Part shown: positions 52,106 through 61,790 of the stretch, in pieces | How positions within the stretch are numbered: the stretch's first letter is position 1 | Layout: each line of letters opens with the position of its first letter | NCBI GenBank assembly: GCA_951799405.1 | Contig: OX637356.1 | Location: 12,361,229 to 12,425,228 of the forward strand | Length of the DNA: 64,000 nucleotides | Direction of reading: 5' to 3' | DNA from: Agapetus fuscipes | Taxonomy: Eukaryota; Arthropoda; Insecta; Trichoptera; Glossosomatidae | Notes under the pieces: model-generated | What the model was told of the DNA's origin: nothing | The model's input: only the letters and a program-made list of their open reading frames with translations | Databases searched by the model: none | Translations under genes and position numbers: made by a program

Positions 52106-52695
52106 CTGTTACATGGACATAAAAAACTAAATCATAAAACCAAATTCACTTTAACAAACCCTAGCCGCCAACATCACAGATCAACCGCCATTTCTTTCTA
52201 TCCTTGCATACTTCTTTCATTTCCTCCAGAGTCATAACCTTCTTCATACAAGCTCTTCTTTTATTATGACTCTGGATATTCCATTCATTCGCAATTTCGG
52301 ATATTTGGTCCATCCATACCTTTCTCGGTCTTCCTCTACCACGACATCCATCTATTCTACCAACATATACATGTATATATTGTTATTTTTATTCTTTGAT
52401 TTTAAAAAATGTAATTTGTCATGTATGTTCCTTGACTTATAGGTTGTTATGCGGCTGACCACCCATAATATAAAAATTGGTTCACTTTGCCAATGTCACC
52501 CCTGTTTCAGGGAAGGACGGCAAGAGTTGCAAGGCTTATGTTCATTTGAGATTGGGTTTTTATATTGTAGGTCCACATGCGGCATGTGTTAGCGCGAAAT
52601 TATACATATCTGCTTGTGGGAATGCATTTAGTATAAATCTTAAATGATATATATCTTTGCAGCTTAGATTAGATTAGATTAGATTAGAACTGTTG
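52106..52695 (+). mobile_element. LINE-B copy with 5' inversion (twin-priming form)
   Basis: 52115-52370 is LINE-B ORF-end sequence in inverse orientation (starts TACATGGACATAAAAAACTA, includes CCGCCATTTCTTTCTATCCT, ends near CTATTCTACCAACATATACA). 52370-52690 is the following LINE-B segment in direct orientation (CATGTATATATTGTTATTTT through the R unit and GATTA tail). The two pieces meet at LINE-B positions of about 59810-59815. GAACTGTT stands on both sides (52100 and 52687). Confidence 0.9.
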
Positions 52696-52903
52696 TTGGT
52701 AAACTTAGAGTATTCTCCAAGTTTTGTTGATGTCTTTACCAACGTCTTCAGGAGACGCTATTGTGTGGTGAGCAAGGATGAACTGAAGCACCTAACAAGG
52801 ACGTCTCTTGATGGCATTGGTTACGAAACCAAAGAAATATCGGGAATAAAGTAACGGCTCATCTAATATCTGATTTTGTAATTTATTTGAAATCTGTGTA
52901 AAT

Positions 52904-53143
52904 CGTCCCCTTAGTGCTTGTTTGTCTTATTTCCTTTAGAGGTAATTTCACATAAGCAATTTTTGTGTGTGTACTGGACTTATGTGTCTTATGGAAACTC
53001 GAAATGTTTTTTTTTAAAACAACTCTCACATTCTCATGTTTTACATTTTTTTCGATTCTCAGATTGTGATGTTAATTTTAAGACCATTTCATTGAAAGGC
53101 CATCTTCAATAAATAGATAAGCCAAACAAGCACTGCGGGGACG
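52904..53143. mobile_element. MITE-U, best-preserved copy
   Basis: 240 bp. CGTCCCCTTAGTGCTTGTTT at the left and AAACAAGCACTGCGGGGACG at the right. AAAT flanks on both sides are a possible TSD. Confidence 0.85.
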
Positions 53144-53211
53144 AAATGTTTCCAACATTGCCGATCGACAGACACTTTAAGTTCCTTACACACATTTATT
53201 TATTTATTGAT

Positions 53212-53312
53212 GAGCATTTGTAAGCGCGAACTACACGTGTCTGTTTGTGGGCATACATCTGAGAGCTTTGAATGAATATATCTTTGCAATTTAGATTATA
53301 GATTATAGATAG
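53212..53312 (+). repeat. R element, 5'-truncated
   Basis: TGAGCATTTGTAAGCGCGAA through TTTAGATTATAGATTATAGA, only 40 bp before a collagen exon's splice region. Confidence 0.8.
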
Positions 53313-53352
53313 ATTGATCATTTTATTAAAACATACTTTTTCCTTGTTTCAG

Positions 53353-53414
53353 GTCCTCCTGGAAAGAGAGGAAAGAAAGGAAAGAAAGGAGACGCGGGTG
53401 AACCTGGTCCAGCC
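53353..53414 (+). CDS. Collagen exon a
   Basis: A 62-nt exon. Acceptor CCTTGTTTCAG, donor GCC|GTAAGG. It begins after the first base of a Gly codon, then reads PPGKRGKKGKKGDAG and EPGPA in Gly-X-Y register. The KRGKKGKKGD cluster is strongly basic, of the type that binds heparin or is cut by furin in transmembrane (MACIT) collagens. The protein would be secreted or membrane-anchored extracellular matrix. Which collagen class cannot be fixed from four exons; MACIT-like or type IV-like are both possible. The preceding exon must end in G and lies outside what I can see. Confidence 0.85.
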
Positions 53415-53561
53415 GTAAGGAATTTCAAAAAACTGTCATTTCATATTCAAAATTACATTCACAAAAAAACAATACATTACCAGACAAACAACAATTTTCA
53501 AAAAAAAATTGTTAACATTTTTTTTTTTTACTTTTTGTTAATTATATTTTAATATTTACAG

Positions 53562-53597
53562 GGTGTTACGGGACCTCCAGGAAAAAATGGATTTCCG
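53562..53597 (+). CDS. Collagen exon b
   Basis: 36 nt, 12 residues GVTGPPGKNGFP. Acceptor AATATTTACAG, donor CCG|GTAGTT. Both borders are between codons, so it can be joined in frame to exon a (147-bp intron, AT-rich with poly-T tract). 36-nt exons are a common size in non-fibrillar collagens. Confidence 0.85.
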
Positions 53598-54192
53598 GTA
53601 GTTATTTTTTTCATTTATTTTTTACAATATTTTTCTTCCTCTTTTTCTATATTTTCACAAATTCACGCAACAGAATCCTTTTCACAACTTATGTGTGAAC
53701 ATTTAATTTTTTACATTTTAGTTTATTTTAATCTACTTAACTGGTTATTTTATACATATTTTTAAGTTTTATATTCCATCATTTTTAATTGAAAATATTC
53801 CGATCTTATGACAAAAAACTTCTATTACTTTTTTTGCAATAAGGGCATGATTGCATCTTTTACGAGGGTACCAAATAAACTCAGATATTGAAAATTTCCG
53901 TAGAGTCCTCATAGGTAATAGAGTTTGTATTTTTATACTAGCTAAAGTATTGAACTTTACCATAACGTTTTACTAAAAATATTCGGAAACTAAAACAGCG
54001 CTTCAAGTGAGGGTTTTAGTTTTAAAAGATTTTAGCTGCAACGCTGTGGTAGAGTAGAAATGTTAGGTTCTATACTGGAAAAAGTTACCTTCTCGAATGT
54101 TTTCCTGTGAAGGAAAATAACGAAATTCTGTTTTCCAATCTCGGAGCAAAAGTGGAAAAACTCAACTTCTATGAAAATTCCTTACTTTCCAG
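53598..54192 (+). other. Collagen intron, 595 bp
   Basis: Contains one SPE copy (53951-54055). No extra Gly-X-Y exon seen, which matters because exon b to exon c breaks the Gly register. Confidence 0.7.
53951..54055. repeat. SPE short palindromic element in a collagen intron
   Basis: TGAACTTTACCATAACGTTT on the left, GCAACGCTGTGGTAGAGT on the right. Confidence 0.7.
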
Positions 54193-54225
54193 GCTAAGGG
54201 TGAAAAAGGAGAGCGGGGATACATG
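54193..54225 (+). CDS. Collagen exon c
   Basis: 33 nt, 11 residues AKGEKGERGYM. Acceptor TTACTTTCCAG, donor ATG|GTAAGG. Phase 0 on both sides. After exon b it gives GFP-AKG, that is G-F-P-A-K-G, a short interruption of the Gly-X-Y repeat (four residues between glycines). Such breaks are normal in type IV and transmembrane collagens, but a missed mini-exon would also explain it. Confidence 0.8.
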
Positions 54226-54277
54226 GTAAGGTTTTTGCCCGAAATTACGTGGTTGCGGGCTAACACAAATACTCCAA

Positions 54278-54397
54278 GTATAAAACTAACGTGTAAACAT
54301 CATACACTTTATTTTAACAAAAAAGTATCAAAACGAATACATTCAATAGAAACGCTGTCTTGGTTTTGGTACATTTGGTAAACGCTTAGTTTGAGTT
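54278..54397. repeat. SPE short palindromic element
   Basis: AGTATAAAACTAACGTGTAA, AGAAACGCTGTCTTGGTTTT, AAACGCTTAGTTTGAGTTT. Confidence 0.6.
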
Positions 54398-54696
54398 TAA
54401 GCGTAGAGTTTTTACTTGGGGCGTAGTACTAACAAAGCGAGCATTTTTGTTGTAAAACTTTAACAAAGTAACAGCCCAGCAATCCAGTGGGTTTATAGCA
54501 TTAACTTAACATTATTTTAGCGAAAACTTACCCTTGTTTTACTGGCCAACTAACCACAAAACTCTGTATTTAGTTACTACTTGCATTATTTTATTTTAAC
54601 TATAGTTTTTGTTGTGGTTTATCGGAATGTTTCATTTACTATTTTAATTGCTTTTTTTAACAATGAAATTAGCTTTTTTTAATGAGAATTTAGCGG

Positions 54697-54785
54697 TCTT
54701 ACTCTGGTAGTAATTAATGCTTCAGTTTCATAATCGGAAGGTCGTTGATTCGATTTCCAGTAAAGCACGAAAAAAAAACATTTTA
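54697..54785 (+). mobile_element. SINE-2-like tRNA head relic
   Basis: CTGGTAGTAATTAATGCTTC, GTCGTTGATTCGATTTCCAG (B-box), AAGCACGAAAAAAAAACATT. Confidence 0.6.
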
Positions 54786-54970
54786 ATCCAATATAATTCT
54801 TAAGAAAATAACTAATTAAAATTATACAATGTTGCTTGTATTAAAACTTTTTACTTCAAAACAACTACGTACATTTATATTTTTAATTTCCCCACGGAAA
54901 ATACAACTGTTTCCAATTGAAATAGTAAACAACTGAAAACAATAAACTTTAGAGTAACCCTCTACCTCGA

Positions 54971-55083
54971 CTTTAAAACTAACCATGGAGTTGGATAAAA
55001 ATAATGTATGGAAATTGAAACGTTCACCAAAAGCGCTGTTTTAGTTTATCTACATTATTTTTATAAACGCTGCTTTTGAGTTT
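54971..55083. repeat. SPE short palindromic element
   Basis: CTTTAAAACTAACCATGGAG, CGTTCACCAAAAGCGCTGTT, TAAACGCTGCTTTTGAGTTT. Confidence 0.65.
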
Positions 55084-56235
55084 AATACTTGGAGGATTGT
55101 ACACGGTTTGTAGCTGTGTTCAGTGTGAGAAAACGTATGTTTTCCTTTATTGTGTTACAAGTACGATAGTTTTTAATCAGTTTGTGTAAAGTACTGTTGG
55201 CCGTATTTAGCCATTTGGTGTGTTAGGCGCTGGGTTTTTTGGGGGTTTTACCCAAAAAAATGTTTCACTGGGTTTGGAAGATTGCTTAAACTGTTTATTA
55301 GATAATTTAGTTCACAAACTTACATCAGATTACACAAATTATATTGGATGAACGCAAGCGGACATGTTGCTAGTGTGAAAGTTTGAGAGAGAAAGGCCGG
55401 AAATCGGGCAGCTGTCTAAAACACTGATATGAAATTGGCAGCAAAAACCAACATAGACAAGAATACGAATGCATCTTGGTAGGTATGTTAAATTATTAAA
55501 TGTTAAATTCTTAGCAACTGGATCGATTACCCAGTTCAGAAAAAAACAGTTAAAGACAGGATACTCTTTGAATGTACGTAAAAGTTTTCAGAAAATTAAC
55601 AATATCTATGCTATATTTTTTTAATGTTAGTAAAACAATAATTTGCAAATATAGTGTTAGCAGTTACACGGCCGGCTGTTGATACTAGAAAGTTGCTTTC
55701 CGGGATCTATGTTGCCGTGGTCTATTTGAGTTGGAGATTCTGGACGTTTCACCCATGTCTGCAATAAGCTTCTTCAATGCGATGATGATGTTGATGAAAG
55801 TTAGAGATACATTTTGTTCATTTTGGAAAATCCCCATTCACGAAACTAGCCCCAATGCATTCGTTATCATTTCCATTAATTTTTAAGGAATTTGATTTGT
55901 GATCCCTCGTCTTATAAAATGATTAAAAATATGTTATTTCAACAGAAGCTGCATTTAAAAATAAAATGTTATATACAGAAAGAAAGAACAAAGAAGAAAA
56001 TTGCCTTTGTTAATTTCGTAAAATACCTGAAGAAATCAAAAATGTTTTTTCTTTGATTTTAATATTATTTTTACATACAACGCATTTTGTCACTTTTTTG
56101 TGTTAAAAATATAACTACCTAATAAGTAATACCATACATATGTAAGAAGTAATATTTCTTTGAGGTTTTTTTAGTAAAAAGAGCAGTGAGATACAAGACA
56201 TTGTTATCAACTTACTTGGGGCTATTTTTAATGAA
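55084..56235. other. No gene recognised
   Basis: 1.15 kb of intron DNA. Nothing supportable. Confidence 0.45.
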
Positions 56236-56237
56236 GC

Positions 56238-56425
56238 AATGTCACCCCTGTTTTAGGGAATGTCAGAAAGAGTTGCAGGGCTTTTGTTCATTTGAGGTTT
56301 GGATTTTATTTGTAAGTACACAATCAGCATTTGTAAGCGCGAACTACACGTGTTTGTTTGTGGGCATACATCTGAGAGCTTTGAATGAATATATCCTTGG
56401 AACTTAGATTATAGATTAGATTATA
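56238..56425 (+). repeat. R element, 5'-truncated
   Basis: CAATGTCACCCCTGTTTTAG through GGAACTTAGATTATAGATTA. Confidence 0.85.
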
Positions 56426-57115
56426 GAAGCTACGATTTATTTTGCACAATATTAGTTACACTGTACTATTTACTCTTCTCGCTCTGGCTTTTGTATTCAC
56501 GTTACAATATTTCAAGCGACTCTGGCTCTTCAACAGAATCTTTGCTCGTATGTAAATGGGTGGCAGAGACGATTTTTGCGTGATCGAGATTACTCAACAT
56601 ACTTCTATAATGGATTTTTCGAAACATTTCCAGATTGTTCGACCACACCAGTGTGCTTAACGAATCTACCACTACGAATCCATAGTTCAGAACAATATAC
56701 AATGTTGCTTAATCATCAACTTAGAAACTGTCCTAAAAAAAATTAGAATACTTTCTTTGTCTGAACAAGCCGCTAGTACCTACTAACACACCCTAATAAT
56801 GATAGTTTCGGACAAACACGTATTGCTGTATCTTTGCTGGTTTTTCCTGTTTTTCTTTGCAGTCGCAACAACTTTTATTGTCTCACGTTGCGGTTTAATG
56901 TCCGCGGGAAATTTTATTGCTTTCTCATTTTCATCCGTACATTATTACAAGATGGATTTTTCACGTATAACTACGTGATTTTATCGCTTCTACGTGATTA
57001 AATCTCAACATTATTTTAAATTGTCAACACAACAAGACCCTTACTATTGTTATGAATGTATGAGTTTATGTCTGTGTTTGTTTACTTATGATTGTGTGCT
57101 TTTTCTTACTTGTAT
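56426..57115. other. No gene recognised
   Basis: Nothing supportable. Confidence 0.4.
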
Positions 57116-57237
57116 ATATGTATTCCTCGACTTATAGGTTGGTATGAGGCTGACCACTTATATTGTAAAAAATGGTTCACTTTGCCAATGTCACCCCTGT
57201 TTCAGGGAAGGTCGGCAAGAGTTGCAGGGCTTATGTC

Positions 57238-57764
57238 ATAATCATCATAATTATAATCTAAATTGCAAGGATATATTCATTCAAAGCTCTCATGGGGCAT
57301 CCACACGCTTGCGGCAAACGCCTTGCGGCGCGTAGTCTTAGAGCTAGACGTATGAAACCTAACCTCGCAGAGACATTGTCAGGCTGGTAGTTTGCATCGA
57401 GTACATGAATTTTTTCACAGATCTGCCTTTTCCTATCCTGGAGCGTTTTGGATCTGTGAAAAATTCATGTACTCGATGCAAACTACCTGCCAGACCATGT
57501 CTCTGCGAGGTAAGGATTCATACGTCTAGCTCTAAGACTACGCGCCGCAAGGCGTTTGCCGCAAGCGTGTGGAAGTCCCATCAGATGTATGCCCACAAAC
57601 AAACACGTGTAGTTCGCGCTTACAAATGCTGATTGTACATACAAATAAAATCCAATACAACTCTTGCCGACATTCCCTGAAACAGGTGTGACATTGGCAA
57701 AGTGAACCATTTTTTACAGTATGGGTGGTCAGCCTCATACCAACCTATAAGTCAAGGAATAAAG
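57238..57764 (-). repeat. R element (-) inside the (+) copy, itself interrupted
   Basis: Inverted tail ATAATCATCATAATTATAAT, CTAAATTGCAAGGATATATT, then the foldback MITE, then GATGTATGCCCACAAACAAA through ACCAACCTATAAGTCAAGGA. Full length with the standard 5' boundary. Confidence 0.9.
57293..57580. mobile_element. Foldback MITE, about 125-bp arms
   Basis: 288 bp. Left TGGGGCATCCACACGCTTGC, right (inverted) TGGGACTTCCACACGCTTGC. Long arms run to ATTTTTTCACAGATC / GATCTGTGAAAAATT with a short loop. TCA on both sides (57290-57292 and 57581-57583) is a 3-bp target duplication, compatible with the PIF/Harbinger type. No ORF; the 75- and 66-codon frames across it are palindrome shadows. Confidence 0.9.
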
Positions 57765-57929
57765 ATGTCCATTTGAGAATTGGGTTTTTATATTGTAGGT
57801 CCACATGCGGCATGTGTGAGCGTGAAATTATGCACGTCTGCTTGTGGGAATGCATTTAATATGAATCTCAAATGATACATATCCTTGCAGCTTAGATTTA
57901 GATTTAGATTTATATGTGTATCTAGACGT

Positions 57930-59765
57930 AAGTATTCGGATGGTCGTGATTATGAAAGCAAAGCGAATGAACAGAGAAAGATTGATGAAAAAATGAACAG
58001 GAGTTTTACCGACAGTAGGAAGGAATTCTGGAGATGGGTCGGTGCCAATAGGAATAAAGATTCTGCATTGACCACCCCAGGAATCAAAAGTGCTGTTGGT
58101 GAGATGGTATGGGAGAAGGATGAAGTATGTAAGAGATGGAAAGAATATTTTGAAGGGATTTTTGGTCGGGGCGAAAGAATTTTGTTTAGAAAAATGACAG
58201 AAGAGAATGAATTTAGGATTTTGAAAGAAGAAATAAAAGTATCTATTGAATGTTTGAAGAATGGAAAGTCTGCTGGGTTTGATGGAATAAATGGTGAAAT
58301 GTTGAAAGCAGGAGGTGAATGCGTGATAGATTGGATGTACGAATTATGTAAGCTTTGTGTGAATGCAGGAGTAGTACCGATGGATTGGAGGAAGGCAGTC
58401 ATTGTTCCCATTTACAAAGGTAAAGGGGACAAAAAAGACTGTCAGAACTTCAGACCAATCAGTCTACTCAGTATACCAGGAAAAGTCTTCTGTAAGGTGA
58501 TTATAAAAAATGTGATTCTGACTACTAGTGAAAGGATTTCCGATATACAGTCCGGCTTTATGGCCGGTAGAGGCTGTGTTGATCAGATTTTTACTCTACG
58601 ACAACTTGTTGAAAAACAATTGTCGGTGAGGCGGAAGCTGTTCACGGCCTTTGTAGATCTGGAAAAGGCTTTTGACTCAGTAGACAGAGGTATGTTATGG
58701 GATGTTTTGAAAGCATACGGAGTGAATGGGGCTCTCCTAGGTGCGGTGCATGCAAACTATGAAAATAGTACAGCATGTGTTCGTATTGATGATGAGTATA
58801 GTGAATGGTTTGAAGTTTTTAAGGGTGTAAGGCAAGGATGTGTGATGAGCCCATGGCTATTTAACATAGTCATGGACAAGTGTGTTCGAGATGCTAGACT
58901 TGATGATTGTGGATTAATGATAGGAGAGAGCAAAGTGAGTGTTCTACTGTATGCGGATGATGCTGTTCTTGTATCGGACTCAGCAGTAGAATTGCAAACG
59001 ATGCTCTCTAGATTGAACGAAGCTCTGCTAGGTAATTATTTGAAATTGAATGCAAGTAAGACGAAAGTTTTGATTTTTGAAAGAAATGAAGAAAATACGA
59101 ACTACGAATTTAGAATAAACGGAATGAATGTTGATGTGGTAAATGAGTTTGTATACTTGGGAAGTAAGTTTGAGAAAGATGGAAGAATGACAGGTGAACT
59201 TGAAAGAAGAGTAATGAAGGGCAGGTGTGTACTGGGTGCCACAGCTTGTATCGCCAAAAATCAAAACATTTCTAAAAATGCTCGATTGGCGGTACGCAGT
59301 GGCATACTTTTACCCACCTTGATGTATGGAAGCGAGGCCTGGACGGTGAATGAAAGTGAAATTAGTAAAGTCCATACTGTTGAAATGGACTTTCTAAGAA
59401 GTATGATTGGGAAAAAACGGAGTGACAGGGTGAGGAATGATTTTGTAAGAAAAGAATGTGGTGCAAAAGAAAGTGTGAAAGTGAAGATTAAAAGAAGTTT
59501 GTTAAGATGGTTTGGGCATATGGAGAGAATGAATGAGGAAAGACTGACGAAGAAAGTATATGTTGGTAGGATAGATGGATGTCGTGGTAGAGGAAGACCG
59601 AGAAAGGTATGGATGGACCAAATATCCGAAATTGCGAATGAATGGAATATCCAGAGTCATAATAAAAGAAGAGCTTGTATGAAGAAGGTTATGACTCTGG
59701 AGGAAATGAAAGAAGTATGCAAGGATAGAAAGAAATGGCGGTTGATCTGTGATGTTGGCGGCTAG
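57930..59765 (+). CDS. LINE-B reverse transcriptase, N-terminally truncated
   Basis: Open for about 612 codons of LINE sequence. The first dozen codons of the longer frame (from 57885) come from the R tail (LRFRFRF) and are not LINE protein, and no ATG of its own is convincing. RT motifs in order: GKSAGFDGINGEML (finger), IVPIYKGKGDKKDCQNFRPI, SGFMAGRGCVDQIF, TAFVDLEKAFDSVDR (catalytic Asp), GVRQGCVMSPWLFNIVMD, and LLYADDAVLV with the YADD active site. Then ASKTKVLIF and EFVYLGSKFEKDG. C-terminal: MYGSEAWTVNESEI, LLRWFGHMERM, GRGRPRKVWMDQI and KKWRLICDVGG before TAG. No stop or frameshift. The endonuclease domain is absent, so the copy cannot retrotranspose alone. Confidence 0.9.
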   Translation, partial: KYSDGRDYESKANEQRKIDEKMNRSFTDSRKEFWRWVGANRNKDSALTTPGIKSAVGEMVWEKDEVCKRWKEYFEGIFGRGERILFRKMTEENEFRILKEEIKVSIECLKNGKSAGFDGINGEMLKAGGECVIDWMYELCKLCVNAGVVPMDWRKAVIVPIYKGKGDKKDCQNFRPISLLSIPGKVFCKVIIKNVILTTSERISDIQSGFMAGRGCVDQIFTLRQLVEKQLSVRRKLFTAFVDLEKAFDSVDRGMLWDVLKAYGVNGALLGAVHANYENSTACVRIDDEYSEWFEVFKGVRQGCVMSPWLFNIVMDKCVRDARLDDCGLMIGESKVSVLLYADDAVLVSDSAVELQTMLSRLNEALLGNYLKLNASKTKVLIFERNEENTNYEFRINGMNVDVVNEFVYLGSKFEKDGRMTGELERRVMKGRCVLGATACIAKNQNISKNARLAVRSGILLPTLMYGSEAWTVNESEISKVHTVEMDFLRSMIGKKRSDRVRNDFVRKECGAKESVKVKIKRSLLRWFGHMERMNEERLTKKVYVGRIDGCRGRGRPRKVWMDQISEIANEWNIQSHNKRRACMKKVMTLEEMKEVCKDRKKWRLICDVGG

Positions 59766-60128
59766 GGTTTGTTAAAGTGAATTTGGTTTTATGATTTAGT
59801 TTTTTATGTCCATGTATATATTGTTATTTTTATTCTTTGATTTTAAAAAATGTAATTTGTCATGTATGTTCCTTGACTTATAGGTTGTTATGCGGCTGAC
59901 CACCCATAATATAAAAATTGGTTCACTTTGCCAATGTCACCCCTGTTTCAGGGAAGGACGGCAAGAGTTGCAAGGCTTATGTTCATTTGAGATTGGGTTT
60001 TTATATTGTAGGTCCACATGCGGCATGTGTTAGCGCGAAATTATACATATCTGCTTGTGGGAATGCATTTAGTATAAATCTTAAATGATATATATCTTTG
60101 CAGCTTAGATTAGATTAGATTAGATTAG
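59766..60128 (+). repeat. LINE-B 3' UTR containing an R unit
   Basis: Defines the master of the R family. CATGTATATATTGTTATTTT links the ORF end to TTCCTTGACTTATAGGTTGT, then the R body, then GATTAGATTAGATTAGATTA. Confidence 0.9.
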
Positions 60129-60217
60129 TACCTTCTCAAAGCTTCTGCCTGAGTTGGTTCTGGGATGGTCTGCTACATCATAGAAAAGCCTTTAGTCCCC
60201 TATTAATACGGATTGCA

Positions 60218-61050
60218 GGACCGGTCGATAGCTCAGTTGGTAGAGTGCTTGCATTCCATGCCGAGAGCTCGCGTTCGAATCCCACTGAGGGTGTCAGAAA
60301 TGATCTCCCGTTTCGGTGTTTATTTCAAAACCGAAATTAAAATACCGGCAAAGTTTACTCAGCCTTCACAAAAAATGAGTACCAGCCCCATCGGGAGCTG
60401 GGAAACCACCACTTCAACTTCAGTGGTTGGCCTTTACCAGTGTTGCCACCTTAGCCCTTTTGGGGCTAGATCTAGCACTTTTTACTGTAGGTGAACTCGT
60501 TGTTTAAAATGATTTAGCCCGAAAAGGGCTATATCTAGCCCTTTTTATTTACTTAAAAATATTGTACGAAAATCTGGAATTTGCGCCATGCTAACATTGC
60601 AGTAACATCGAACTTTCGCGATTTTTGTCATATATATTGTTTTTTTTTTTTTGGTAGATACCATATGTTCGATTATGGCAGCATATCTATGGCAATTAAA
60701 TTATTCTTAACGGAAAATTTGTTAATTTTAGTTTGTAAAATAACTAATATTTTTAATTTTTGAACCTAATTTTGAAAAAAAATATTGTGACTCAAACTAA
60801 AAAATAAATGCATAATTGGAATCATTAGTCCAGGTGTTTTTTTAGCCTTTTTTTACAACAACTCTTTTTGTGCTCGTTTTAGCCCGATCTAGCCCTTTTT
60901 AGCTTGTTCAATTGCCCCCATTACTAAAACTAAGGTGGCAACACTGGCCTTTACCAGTACAAACGGATACGTTCCACTCGCCACATGCGACACCTTCGGG
61001 AAGAACGCATCAAGATTTTACACTATATGTGTAGCTTATCACGTAATATA
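60218..61050 (+). mobile_element. SINE-1, full length, split by a hAT-type MITE
   Basis: The head GGTCGATAGCTCAGTTGGTA and B-box GCGTTCGAATCCCACTG (intact A and B boxes). Body AAATGAGTACCAGCCCCATC, GGGAGCTGGGAAACC. After the MITE: GTTCCACTCGCCACATGCGA, end CACTATATGTGTAGCTTATC. Confidence 0.9.
60438..60946. mobile_element. hAT-type non-autonomous element with exact 8-bp TSD
   Basis: 509 bp. Ends CAGTGTTGCCACCTTAG and CTAAGGTGGCAACACTG are perfect inverted repeats. GCCTTTAC stands at 60430-60437 and 60947-60954. Subterminal AGCCCTTTTTGGGGCTA-like motifs (TAGCCC, GGGCTA) recur at both ends (60461, 60516, 60534, 60880, 60892) and may be transposase sites. No ORF. Confidence 0.95.
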
Positions 61051-61148
61051 TACCTTTGCAACTTAGATAATAGATTAAAAATTAAATTAATTTAAAGATA
61101 TATTTGTAGATTTTGTACAGATATTCTAATATGACGTGTATAGACGTG

Positions 61149-61392
61149 TAGAGTTCCTTGACTTATAGGTTGGTATGCGGCTGACCACCCATACTGTAAA
61201 AAAATGGTTTACTTTGCCGATGTCACCCCTGTTTCAGGGAAGGACGGCAAGAGTTGCAGGGCTTATTTCATTTGAGATTGGATTTTATTTGTAAGCGCAC
61301 ATTCAGCATTTGTAAGCGCGAACTACACGTGTTAGTTTGTGGACATGCATTTGATATGAGTTTTGAATGTCTTTGCAACTTAGATTATATAT
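61149..61392 (+). repeat. R element, full length
   Basis: GAGTTCCTTGACTTATAGGT through GTCTTTGCAACTTAGATTAT. Confidence 0.9.
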
Positions 61393-61790
61393 TTCTTGCC
61401 GAGTTTTCAAGTTTCTAGCATTTTCAAAGTCTTATCAGCTTGTGGCAGATGCCATTACATATTCAATTCCATTCACATCTCATGAAGCAAATTAGTGATA
61501 CTATGATGGTTCAAACATCTCTCTAAACAGGGGAACAATCTGCGAAATTCCACAACTGTAGGAACGGCTAAATTTACATAATGAAAATTACATGCTCCTT
61601 ACTGTCTTCATTTTGCAACATTAAGGGTCATCTGCAATCTCAGTTTCAGCTACAAAGCATTCACCATTTTCTGTAAAACTACGTAAACGAAAAAACGTAC
61701 TAAAGAAAAGTGAATGCATCATTCTACGAGGAAGTAATTTTGCGGTTCTTTAAAGAGCATATACATAATATATATATATATAAAAAAAAA
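61393..61790. other. No gene recognised
   Basis: Ends in a short (TA)n run at 61768-61781. Nothing else. Confidence 0.4.

Larger units (their letters stand above)
57119..57911 (+). repeat. R element (+) split by an inverted R element
   Basis: The 5' part 57119-57237 starts TTCCTCGACTTATAGGTTGG and ends GGGCTTATGTC. The 3' part 57765-57911 starts ATGTCCATTTGAGAATTGGG and ends in TTAGATTTAGATTTAGATTT. ATGTC is repeated at the two break edges (57233-57237 and 57765-57769). Confidence 0.9.
57912..60128 (+). mobile_element. LINE-B, 5'-truncated copy with open RT frame
   Basis: About 2.2 kb. The ORF part ends at 59765. The 3' UTR (59766-60128) contains a complete R unit from 59866 (GTTCCTTGACTTATAGGTTG) and ends in (GATTA)n. 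It joins the tail of the R (+) copy directly, with no clear TSD. The endonuclease end is missing. The copy at 52106-52695 is its close relative (almost identical over the shared ORF end and 3' UTR). Clade not settled: RTE-, R1- or Proto-like are candidates. Confidence 0.9.

Noticed and set aside
57144..57335. Recurrent small proteins starting MRLTTH(T/A)VKNGSLCQCHPCFREG (R element frames, many loci)
   Set aside because: The reading frames come from a conserved non-coding 3' UTR. They end at random flanks, occur in both half and full copies, and the UTR lies after the LINE-B stop codon.
57885..57929. ATG at 57885 as the LINE-B start
   Set aside because: The first dozen codons are the translated TTAGATTTAGATT tail of the neighbouring R element.
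60222..60294. True tRNA gene
   Set aside because: A- and B-boxes are present but the cloverleaf is imperfect and a SINE body follows at every copy.
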